In this document: piece after piece, positions 7,863-14,705 of the stretch
How positions within the stretch are numbered: position 1 is the first letter of the stretch
How the letters are laid out: each line of letters starts with the position of its first letter
Assembly (NCBI RefSeq): GCF_900104065.1
Contig: NZ_FNLC01000001.1
Span: 1,054,001 to 1,118,000, forward strand
Length of the DNA stretch: 64,000 nucleotides
Direction of reading: 5' to 3'
Source of the DNA: Natronobacterium texcoconense
GTDB lineage: Archaea; Halobacteriota; Halobacteria; Halobacteriales; Natrialbaceae
Notes under the pieces: generated by a model
The model's database searches: none
The model's input: the letters and a program-made list of their open reading frames with translations, nothing else
Told to the model about the DNA's origin: nothing
Made by a program: the position numbers and the translations under genes

Positions 7863-8453
7863 TCACTCCGATCGGCCGACCCGTTCCGGCGGCTCGAACT
7901 CCGTCGCGAGCTCGAGCAACTGGACCAGAATGCGGCCGGTGGCCCCCCAGACGGTGTAGCCGTCGACGTGGAAGTAGTGGATGACGATGTCGCCGTAGTA
8001 GGGGTGATCGCGGCGCTCGTACTCGTAGTTTGCAGGGTCGAGAATCCCCGATAGCGGGAGCAGGACGATCTCGGCGACCTCGCTGTCGTCGCGTTCGTAC
8101 TCGCGGTCGGGAACCCGGGCGACGAAGGGAGTCACGGCGTACTCCGTGACCGTCCGGATGTCGTCGAGTCGGCCGACGACCTCGGCCTCGGCCGGCTCGA
8201 GTCCGATCTCCTCGTTTGCCTCGCGGAGAGCCGTCTCGAGGATCGTCTCGTCGACCGGTTCGGCCCCGCCGCCGGGGAAACTCATCTGGCCGGGATGTTC
8301 CCCGAGATGATCCGCCCGCCGGGTAAACAGGAGGTGCTGTTCGCCGTCGCGGTCGACGATCGGCGCGAGGACGGCCGCGTCGTGTTCCTGATCGTCGATC
8401 TCGCGGGGTTCGTGGGCGGCGATCGGATCGAGGGTCAGTGTCGTCCGTGGCAT
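7863..8453 (-). CDS. Nudix hydrolase, CoA-pyrophosphatase-like
   Basis: 196 residues. A full Nudix box is present (G-x5-E-x7-REANEEIG), starting at the GGGAEP segment. It is preceded by HPGQMSFPGG, which matches the extra motif of the NudL/CoAse subfamily that cleaves CoA or related dinucleotides to 4'-phosphopantetheine plus 3',5'-ADP. The C-terminal HYFHVDGYTVWGATGRIL also fits that subfamily. It is the last gene of a three-gene minus-strand run and starts 3 nt after the stop of the gene at 8457-8930. Confidence 0.88.
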   Translation of the reverse strand: MPRTTLTLDPIAAHEPREIDDQEHDAAVLAPIVDRDGEQHLLFTRRADHLGEHPGQMSFPGGGAEPVDETILETALREANEEIGLEPAEAEVVGRLDDIRTVTEYAVTPFVARVPDREYERDDSEVAEIVLLPLSGILDPANYEYERRDHPYYGDIVIHYFHVDGYTVWGATGRILVQLLELATEFEPPERVGRSE

Positions 8454-8456
8454 AGA

Positions 8457-8930
8457 TTACTCGAGTGTCGCTTCCAGCCGACTCCGTTCGGCCGCGAGAT
8501 CGATCGGTGCCCAGGATTCGACGTCGTAGCTGAGGTCTATTAGTTCTCTGATTCGGTCGTCGTCGTTCGATTCGACGGCGCTCTCGAGGTCGGCGACGAA
8601 CCGGTCGCGAACCGACTCGCCGAGTGCCGCTCGATCGAGTCGTCGCCGCTCGATCTCGAGGATGTGAGGAACGTCCTCGGCGTCGTCCGGAACGGTCGGG
8701 AACGCCGTCGGCCCGGCAACGAGAAGTTCGTCGTCACCGTCCCAGCCGTCGTACTGTACGAGGGAAAACGATGCGATCGCGTCGTCGATGGCCGCCTCCA
8801 GCGCCGCCCCGTCGACAGACCCGCCGTCCGCCCGGAACGCGGCTTCCGAGAGCGCACGATCGAGTTCCGCTCGGGTCAACCCACCGAACAGGTCGACCAC
8901 GCCAGCAAGTTCGTCGGCGGTCGCGTCCAT
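8457..8930 (-). CDS. conserved haloarchaeal protein of unknown function (DUF7109-like)
   Basis: 157 residues from ATG at 8930. All-helical and acidic by composition, beginning MDATADELAGVVDLFGGLTR, with a central VQYDGWDGDDELLVAGPTAF strand-rich part and a helical C-terminus. No catalytic motif was seen. It resembles a haloarchaeal family I recall as DUF7109. It sits between the glycosyltransferase (26 nt upstream) and the Nudix gene (3 nt downstream), so co-transcription is likely. The N-terminal segment may be a helix-turn-helix-like unit, but this is a guess. Confidence 0.75.
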   Translation of the reverse strand: MDATADELAGVVDLFGGLTRAELDRALSEAAFRADGGSVDGAALEAAIDDAIASFSLVQYDGWDGDDELLVAGPTAFPTVPDDAEDVPHILEIERRRLDRAALGESVRDRFVADLESAVESNDDDRIRELIDLSYDVESWAPIDLAAERSRLEATLE

Positions 8931-8956
8931 ACGCGGCAACACGGGCGGTTATCGGA

Positions 8957-10129
8957 TTAGTCTTGTGCGCTAGCGCTCGTCTCGAGTCCCGCGTCGACCC
9001 ACGGCTGGGTCGCCTCGAGTACGGCGTCCGGATCGACGGGCGCGTCCGTCCAGCGTGGCAGCCGCCGGTCGGGTCCCGGTGGTGCGATCGACTCCCCGTA
9101 CCGGTCGACCTGTTCTTGCTCGCTCGCGAGGTCGTACTCGAGCCCGTTGAACTGCGCGTCGGCCCGGTACTGCTGGGTCAGTCGCCGTCCGGCAGCCCGA
9201 TACCGTTCGGGCAACGTCTCGTAGGCAGGATCGACGCCACCCTCCTCGAGGACGCCCAATAGTGCCGTTGCGACCTCGCGGCTCATCCCCTCGAGGCCGC
9301 TTTCGCCGGCGACCGCGCGGTGGTCGTGGACGTGCAGACCGAGGTCGACCTGTGCAGTCCCCTCGAAGCCGGCGTGGTCGAACGCGGCACCGAGCGTCCC
9401 GACCTCGAGTCCCCACGCGGGCGGCGTCCGGAGTCGTCGGGCCAGCGTGGACGTCATCGCGAACTCGCCGGCCAGCGCGTACCGGAACGACGAGAGGTAG
9501 TCGAGGATCGGCGCGTCGTGAGCGTCCGCGAGCGCCCGGATCAGCGGCCGGTAGAACAGCCGGAAGAGCCGCCCGTAGAGGCGACCGTCTTCGACGCGCG
9601 CGTAGTAGCCCTTCGAGAACGAGAACTCCATCGCGAGCGGCGCGAGCAGCCGGTGGACGTGGTCGGCCTCGTAGCTTCGCGCGTCGGCGTCGTGGACGAC
9701 GACGTACTTCCCGGCGTCGGCCGCGGGCCCGAGCGCGAGCCAGACGTCCCGTCCCTTGCCGGCCCCGTTCGCGAGTCCGGCCGCCTCGAGGGTGCGTTCG
9801 ACCGCAGGTGCGTTACACCAGAGCGGACGGATCGGGAGCGAAAAGGACTCGAGCCACTCGCGAAACGGCTCGATACGCTCCGACGGGCAGCGAACGGGAA
9901 CGAAGACGGCGGCAGGAGCGGGATCGAGCGCCTCGAGTTCGGAGAGGACGCGTTCGGCGGCGGGATTGCCGAGTTCGCGGTCGGTCATAGGGACGACGAT
10001 CGCGGTTTCGGGAACGAGGTCGGCACCGACGGGTACACCCTCCGCTGGCTCCTCGCTCGCGTCGCCGGGAGGATCGTCGACGGCACCGAATTGGTGGAGC
10101 GTCGCGATCCGCTCCTGTACGTATTCCAT
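8957..10129 (-). CDS. GT-A glycosyltransferase, glucosyl-3-phosphoglycerate synthase-like
   Basis: 390 residues from ATG at 10129. The start MEYVQERIATLHQFG, the nucleotide-sugar region TAIVVPMTDRE and a metal-binding D147-A-D149 motif in KYVVVHDADARSYE fit a retaining GT-A enzyme of the GT81/GT55-like type. GpgS makes glucosyl-3-phosphoglycerate, precursor of the compatible solute glucosylglycerate. That product would be plausible for a halophile, but the exact sugar and acceptor are not proven by the sequence. It leads a three-gene operon with an unknown protein and a Nudix hydrolase. The long upstream frame (to 10360) is a shadow. Confidence 0.75.
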   Translation of the reverse strand: MEYVQERIATLHQFGAVDDPPGDASEEPAEGVPVGADLVPETAIVVPMTDRELGNPAAERVLSELEALDPAPAAVFVPVRCPSERIEPFREWLESFSLPIRPLWCNAPAVERTLEAAGLANGAGKGRDVWLALGPAADAGKYVVVHDADARSYEADHVHRLLAPLAMEFSFSKGYYARVEDGRLYGRLFRLFYRPLIRALADAHDAPILDYLSSFRYALAGEFAMTSTLARRLRTPPAWGLEVGTLGAAFDHAGFEGTAQVDLGLHVHDHRAVAGESGLEGMSREVATALLGVLEEGGVDPAYETLPERYRAAGRRLTQQYRADAQFNGLEYDLASEQEQVDRYGESIAPPGPDRRLPRWTDAPVDPDAVLEATQPWVDAGLETSASAQD

Positions 10130-10310
10130 CAGTCGTGTGTTCGGCCGAACCGATAAAACGGCCACGACTCCGGCGATACGGACGGCGGTGAGACTGTCTC
10201 CTGTCGGCCCCCTGACGCGGACAGAATCATCCGGTGTTAGGGACGAGCTACTGCAACGTGTACTGGTGAAGCCCCGGTCTTTTTCTTCCCTACCTTCGTA
10301 ACGTTGAACC

Positions 10311-10481
10311 ATGAAATCAGTCCGGAAGGCACTCCGCGACGACGAACTCGACAAAGACACCTACGATCGGCTCGTCTGTGGAGAGTGTGACAAGCCACTG
10401 CAAACCGAGAACGATCCGGACTCGATCAAGACGGTCCGGGTCTGTCCGGATTGCAAGCAGGAGTGGAAAGAAATCCGGTGA
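10311..10481 (+). CDS. HVO_0758-type zinc-finger micro-protein
   Basis: 56 residues, ATG at 10311 to TGA at 10481. Two zinc knuckles are visible: CGEC (VCGECDKPL) and CPDC (VCPDCKQEW), with a basic N-terminus MKSVRKALRDDELDKDTYD. This matches the H. volcanii HVO_0758 small zinc-finger family. Such proteins are short, conserved across haloarchaea and linked to regulatory or RNA/DNA-binding roles. It is divergent from the glycosyltransferase operon and convergent with the DHH gene. Confidence 0.88.
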   Translation: MKSVRKALRDDELDKDTYDRLVCGECDKPLQTENDPDSIKTVRVCPDCKQEWKEIR

Positions 10482-10538
10482 CCTCCTGACAAGCAGTATC
10501 GCAACTCGCCCGATAGACCGGACGGTACCTGTTCCCGC

Positions 10539-11738
10539 TTACGAGCGTTCGCCAGCCATCGACGAAAAGAGCCGGTCCTCGAACTCCTCTTTACCGATCC
10601 CGTCGGACGGTCCGAGCCCCTCCATGTGATCGACCGATACCTGCCCACCGCCCATCCGGGCGTGGCCGCCCGCGTTCGCCATCGGAATGTCACTGACGGC
10701 GTGTCGAAGCGTCTCTCCCATGTGGACCCGATCGTCCCGTGACCGACCCGATAGGTGAAGCGTTCCGTCGTTCTCGCCGTAGACGACGACAGCCGTCACC
10801 CCCTCGAGGTGCATGAGTTCGTCTGCCGCCTGCGGGATGGCGTCGACGTTCGAGATGTTGCCGACGTCACAGACTGCGAACGGGCCGTCGATGCGCTTCT
10901 CGGTGATCGCAGTTGCCTTGATCTGTAACACGTCGTCGCTGACTTGCGGGTTGGCAATCCGATCGAGCAGGTCTTCGTCGATCTTGTCGAAGAGGTAGGC
11001 TGCGGCGTCGAACTCGGCCCGCGAACAGCCGTTGGTCAGGTGGTTGGTGTCCGACTGGATACCGTAGAGGAGGCCGGTCGCGAGTTCGGCAGTGAGTTCG
11101 AGTTCGTTCTCCTCGAGTTCCTCGTCGTCCTCGAGCGCGACCGCGCCCATCTCCTTGAGATACTCCACGAAGATCGTCGAGGCCGCGCCGTAGTCCGTCC
11201 GGACGTCGGTGAATCGCGTCCCGGTTCCGTTGCCCGGATGGTGGTCGACCACCGCGACGGGTTCGACGTTCTGTGCGCCGGTGAACCCACGCGGCGTGTT
11301 GTGGTCGACCAGAACGACCGCGTCCGCGGCCAGTTCCGAACTGGACTCGACGTTCTCGAGATCGAGATCGAGGACGGTACGGAACGCCCGGTTCTCCTGG
11401 TGGCGGATTTCGCCGGGGAACTGCAGGGTTGCGTCGGTGTCGACGAACTCCGCGATCGCCGCGACGCCCATCGCACACGCCATCGCGTCGGGATCCGGAT
11501 TGGGGTGCATCAACACTGCAATCTCGTCGTAGTCGTCGAGTACGTGCTGGAGTCGAACGCCTGCCGGCCGGCGGAACCAGCGAACGGCCCACCAGCCGCC
11601 GAGAACGAAGCCGACGACGACGAGTACCAGCAACGAGAGCAACAGCGGATCGAGTGCCTGCAACGAGTCGACCAGCGTGTCGACGGCAAGCACGTCCGCC
11701 TCGACGAACGCGGTAGTCGAGGCGTCGTGATAGCTCAT
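10539..11738 (-). CDS. membrane-anchored DHH/DHHA1 phosphoesterase
   Basis: 399 residues from ATG at 11738. A transmembrane helix at about residues 31-54 is followed by a cytoplasmic DHH domain: HPNPDPDAMACAMG (metal Asp residues), VVLVDHN, then the signature VVDHHPGN (D-H-H 165-167). The C-terminal DHHA1 half has GGHARMGGGQV. The family hydrolyses small RNAs, pAp or cyclic dinucleotides. An N-terminal membrane anchor recalls GdpP-type c-di-AMP phosphodiesterases, which is inference. ATG 11738 is preferred over the upstream GTG because CTTTATGG at 11758-11765 would place the transcript start at or next to it. Confidence 0.88.
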   Translation of the reverse strand: MSYHDASTTAFVEADVLAVDTLVDSLQALDPLLLSLLVLVVVGFVLGGWWAVRWFRRPAGVRLQHVLDDYDEIAVLMHPNPDPDAMACAMGVAAIAEFVDTDATLQFPGEIRHQENRAFRTVLDLDLENVESSSELAADAVVLVDHNTPRGFTGAQNVEPVAVVDHHPGNGTGTRFTDVRTDYGAASTIFVEYLKEMGAVALEDDEELEENELELTAELATGLLYGIQSDTNHLTNGCSRAEFDAAAYLFDKIDEDLLDRIANPQVSDDVLQIKATAITEKRIDGPFAVCDVGNISNVDAIPQAADELMHLEGVTAVVVYGENDGTLHLSGRSRDDRVHMGETLRHAVSDIPMANAGGHARMGGGQVSVDHMEGLGPSDGIGKEEFEDRLFSSMAGERS

Positions 11739-11757
11739 ACCGGACACTCAAATCGGA

Positions 11758-11765
11758 CCATAAAG
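11758..11765 (-). promoter_or_regulatory. TATA-like box of the DHH gene, leaderless start
   Basis: The minus strand reads CTTTATGG about 23-27 bp before the ATG at 11738, the spacing expected for a leaderless haloarchaeal transcript. This decides the start in favour of ATG 11738. Assigned by eye. Confidence 0.45.
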
Positions 11766-11795
11766 AATTTTCCGCTGATTTTCGTCACTGATGCA

Positions 11796-11825
11796 AATAT
11801 TTCCATCCATCGATGTTGAAATATT
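11796..11825. repeat. AT-rich inverted repeat AATATTTC-N14-GAAATATT
   Basis: Perfect 8-bp arms separated by 14 bp, in the 134-bp gap between the DHH gene start and the end of the epimerase-like gene. It lies about 30-60 bp upstream of the DHH TATA box, so it could be a regulator site for that gene. Alternatively the half nearer 11873 could help terminate the epimerase transcript. Confidence 0.45.
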
Positions 11826-11872
11826 CTTGAGTGGCTATGGTCGTAGGTAATCGCAGCGACAACTCACTGGCG

Positions 11873-12766
11873 CTATCGACCGTCGGAATAGGCGTCGATC
11901 GCGTCGCGATATCCGTCCCGGAACGTCGGATGGGCGAACTCGTATCCTAGCTCCCGTAGTTTCTCGTTCGAACAGCGCTTGTTCACCAGGATTCGCTGGC
12001 GAGCAGTCGGCGAGAGGTCGTCGGCCTCGAGTCGCTCGGCCACCGTCTGCTTTTCGGGGCGCGGAGAGTCACACTCGTCGGCGAGCCAGTCCGCGAACGC
12101 CCACTTCTCGACAGGTTCGTCGTCGACGGTCAGGACGACCTCCCCACGCGCGCGGTCTTCTTCGAGCAGGTATCGAACCGTGCCTGCAGCGTCGTCGCGG
12201 TGGATCATGTTCAGGTAGCCCTCGGTAACGGGTCCCTCGAGGTAGCGCTCGAGACGGTACCGATCGGGCCCGTAGAGCCCGGCGAACCGTGCGACGGTGC
12301 CGTCGAACCCGTACTCGGATGGGAGTTCGAGAGCGAGCCGTTCGGCGTCGACGAGCACCTCGGTCTTCTCGGTAGCTGGCTCGAGCTGGGTCTGCTCGTC
12401 GACCCAGTCGCCGTCGTGGTCGCCGTAGACGCCCGTCGAGGAAGTGTAGACGAGTCGATCAGGCGTATTTTCGCGTTCGCCGAAGGTTTCGATCGCGGTC
12501 CGAAGCCCCTCGGCGTAGACTTCGCGAGCGGCTTCGGCGTCACGTCCGCCGCTGCTCGCCGCGAAGACGACCGCGTCGACGTCCGGAACGGACTCGAGGC
12601 TCTCGGGGTCGGTGACGTCGGCGCGGACGGCGTCGAACCCGGCCGCTTCGATCGCGTCGATCCCCGCGTCGGAGCGGCGAACGCCGACGACGTCGTGGCC
12701 GCGTGCGGTAAGCTGGCGGCCCAGTTCGAGACCGACGTAACCACAGCCCAAAATAGTGACGTGCAT
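11873..12766 (-). CDS. NAD-dependent epimerase/dehydratase-family protein (extended SDR)
   Basis: 297 residues from ATG at 12766. The N-terminal Rossmann motif is MHVTILGCGYVGLELGRQL, with a following VVGVRRSD acidic/basic switch. A catalytic-like Ser/Tyr region is VYTSSTGVYGDHDG, followed by RFAGLYGPDRY, MIHRDDAAGTVRYLL and C-terminal NKRCSNEKLRELGYEFAHPT, as in the YeeZ/SDR-a subgroup. The true substrate of this subgroup is not established. The YxxxK motif is not evident after the TSSTGVYG strand, so activity may be atypical. Confidence 0.82.
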   Translation of the reverse strand: MHVTILGCGYVGLELGRQLTARGHDVVGVRRSDAGIDAIEAAGFDAVRADVTDPESLESVPDVDAVVFAASSGGRDAEAAREVYAEGLRTAIETFGERENTPDRLVYTSSTGVYGDHDGDWVDEQTQLEPATEKTEVLVDAERLALELPSEYGFDGTVARFAGLYGPDRYRLERYLEGPVTEGYLNMIHRDDAAGTVRYLLEEDRARGEVVLTVDDEPVEKWAFADWLADECDSPRPEKQTVAERLEADDLSPTARQRILVNKRCSNEKLRELGYEFAHPTFRDGYRDAIDAYSDGR

Positions 12767-12893
12767 ACCCGAACTCACGGTGGGAGCCACATAGGTTCAC
12801 TGCTACGGACCACCGAAAGCGTATACGACGCGCCGACACTCACGAATCGCGACTAAACGGCTATGAACGTCGATACCGAACCTGAAACGAGGT

Positions 12894-13043
12894 ATGCTCG
12901 AGACGTGTGCAAACTGCAGGGCAAACGTCCCGGCCCGACGGTACCACGTCCACCTGTCGACGGACGAGGTGGTGGAGATCCCGCTCTGTGAAGGCTGTCG
13001 ATACAAGTTCGTCACAGCGGAGTGGGTCGATACCGTCGTCTAG
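12894..13043 (+). CDS. 49-residue zinc-finger micro-protein
   Basis: ATG at 12894 to TAG at 13043. Two CxxC pairs are visible: CANC (LETCANCRANV) and CEGC (LCEGCRYKF), with an intervening acidic strand region (STDEVVEIPL). It fits the short haloarchaeal zinc-finger class. Its stop codon overlaps the stop of the convergent gene 13040-13465 within one CTAG. Function unknown. Confidence 0.75.
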   Translation: MLETCANCRANVPARRYHVHLSTDEVVEIPLCEGCRYKFVTAEWVDTVV

Positions 13044-13465
13044 GGGATATTGCCCGCGATCACGTACTGGAGGTGGACGTACTCCTCGAAAGACATCGTC
13101 GCTCGCCGCTCTATCTTCTGCTGGACCTCCTTTGCGTCCATCTCGATCTCGAGTTCACCCTCGACGGAATCGACGTCGAGGACGGCCGTCGACATCCCCA
13201 TCAACAGGTGTTCACAGGCCATCGTCACGACCGTCTCCGGATCGCGAATTCCCTCCTCGAGCGAGAGGATCTCGGCCGCCTCCTCGAGCGAGATATCGGG
13301 CATATCGCCGTCAGAGAGCGTCTCGAGTTCCGATCGCTCGAGAGTCGTCTCCTCGACGGCGGTCTCGAGCCCGTAGTCGTCGACGATCGTGGCGAGTTCC
13401 GCTCGATACTCCTCGCGGAGGTCCTCGGGCGAATCGGGGACGCCGGTCCGCTGTTCGTGGAACAT
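13040..13465 (-). CDS. conserved haloarchaeal protein (DUF5791-like)
   Basis: 141 residues from ATG. Acidic and mostly helical, with MFHEQRTGVPDSPEDLREEY at the start, an LEEAAEILSLEEG helix pair, the MACEHLLMGMSTAVLDVDS segment and a C-terminal TMSFEEYVHLQYVIAGNIP. The pattern matches a haloarchaeal family I recall as DUF5791. No catalytic motif is seen. It is divergent from cetZ, which starts 115 bp away, and shares a stop-codon overlap (CTAG) with the zinc-finger gene on the other strand. Confidence 0.8.
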   Translation of the reverse strand: MFHEQRTGVPDSPEDLREEYRAELATIVDDYGLETAVEETTLERSELETLSDGDMPDISLEEAAEILSLEEGIRDPETVVTMACEHLLMGMSTAVLDVDSVEGELEIEMDAKEVQQKIERRATMSFEEYVHLQYVIAGNIP

Positions 13466-13513
13466 ACCGGAACAGACAGCCGTCGATCACAAGTGCATTG
13501 CCATTGCCGAGAC

Positions 13514-13526
13514 CTATCACTGATAG
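13514..13526. repeat. inverted repeat CTATCA-C-TGATAG upstream of cetZ
   Basis: A 13-bp perfect palindrome with one central base, in the 115-bp divergent region between the DUF5791-like gene and cetZ. An overlapping second symmetry (TCACT-GAT-AGTGA) shares the centre. It could be an operator for either gene. Confidence 0.45.
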
Positions 13527-13580
13527 TGACAGTAATCTCTCACCGGAACGTTCAACATACCGTTCGTCCATAAGGGGTGT

Positions 13581-14663
13581 ATGAAGGCTGCCCTGATCGG
13601 AGTCGGTCAGGCCGGTGGGAAGATAACCGAACGCCTCGCTCAGTTCGATGCTGAGATGGGATTCGAGGCCGTTCGTGGTGCCCTGGCTATCAACTCCGCA
13701 ACCTCAGACCTCCAGTCGATCGAGTTCGTTGACACCCAGCTGATCGGTGCAGATCAGGTCAACGGACACGGCGTCGGCGGTGACCGCGACCTCGGTGGCG
13801 AACTCATGGAATCGAACACCCAGCAGGTGTTAGACGAACTCGAGGGACGAATTACGTCCGATGCCGAATCGATCTTCGTGATCGCCGGACTCGGTGGCGG
13901 GACCGGCAGCGGTGGTGCACCCGTTCTCGTCGACGCCCTCCAGAGTATCTACGACATTCCGGTCTACGCGCTCGGAGTCGTTCCCGGCCGCAACGAGAGC
14001 AGACTCTACCGGATAAACGCCGGCAACGCGTTGAAGACGCTCGTCGACGCGGCCGACGCGACCTTGCTGATCGACAACGACGCCTGGCACCAGCAAGGCG
14101 AGAGCGTCGAAGGCGCTTACGACACGATCAACGGCAACATCGCCCAGCGGGTCGGCCTGTTGCTCGCCTCCGGCGAGGCTATCGAGGGCGTCGGCGCGAG
14201 CGTCGTCGACTCGAGCGAAGTAATCAACACGCTCCAGTCGGGCGGAATCGCGGCACTCGGATACGCGAGCGCGCCCGCGAGTGAAGACAGCGACGAGAAC
14301 ATCCGGACGGTGATGACCGTCTCCCGGCAGGCGTTGCTCACGGGGACGAGCCTCCCGGACGCGACCAGCAGCGACTCCGCGTTGCTCGTCGCCGCCGGCA
14401 AACCCGACGTCATCTCGCGTAAGGGCGTCGAGAAGGCTCGAAGCTGGCTCGGTGACGAGATCGGTAGCCGGAAAGTTCGCGGCGGGGACTTCCCGCTCGA
14501 GAGCGACCAGCTCGGAGCTCTGGTCCTGCTCGGCGACGTCGACCGGCCGGACCGCATCGACGAGTTAATAGAGGAAGCCTGGAACGCGAAACAGTCCAGC
14601 GACGAGGATCGAAGCGATCCCGAGGACGGCCTGATCGACGACCGCATCGAAGGGCTATTTTAG
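13581..14663 (+). CDS. cetZ: CetZ-type tubulin/FtsZ-family cytoskeletal protein
   Basis: 360 residues. The tubulin-superfamily GTPase signature GGGTGSGGAPVLV is at about residues 104-116, with an N-terminal IGVGQAGGKITERLAQFD nucleotide loop and AINSATSDL. The QLIGADQVNGHGVGGDRD segment and the short acidic C-terminus ending DDRIEGLF are typical of archaeal CetZ rather than FtsZ1/FtsZ2. CetZ proteins control cell shape and motility in haloarchaea; several paralogues usually coexist, and which one this is cannot be told. It is followed 42 bp later by the GH2-like gene, which has its own TATA-like box. Confidence 0.92.
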   Translation: MKAALIGVGQAGGKITERLAQFDAEMGFEAVRGALAINSATSDLQSIEFVDTQLIGADQVNGHGVGGDRDLGGELMESNTQQVLDELEGRITSDAESIFVIAGLGGGTGSGGAPVLVDALQSIYDIPVYALGVVPGRNESRLYRINAGNALKTLVDAADATLLIDNDAWHQQGESVEGAYDTINGNIAQRVGLLLASGEAIEGVGASVVDSSEVINTLQSGGIAALGYASAPASEDSDENIRTVMTVSRQALLTGTSLPDATSSDSALLVAAGKPDVISRKGVEKARSWLGDEIGSRKVRGGDFPLESDQLGALVLLGDVDRPDRIDELIEEAWNAKQSSDEDRSDPEDGLIDDRIEGLF

Positions 14664-14705
14664 CGGTCGGAACACCTTTTTACATCGCGTACAGTGTCGA
14701 CAGCA

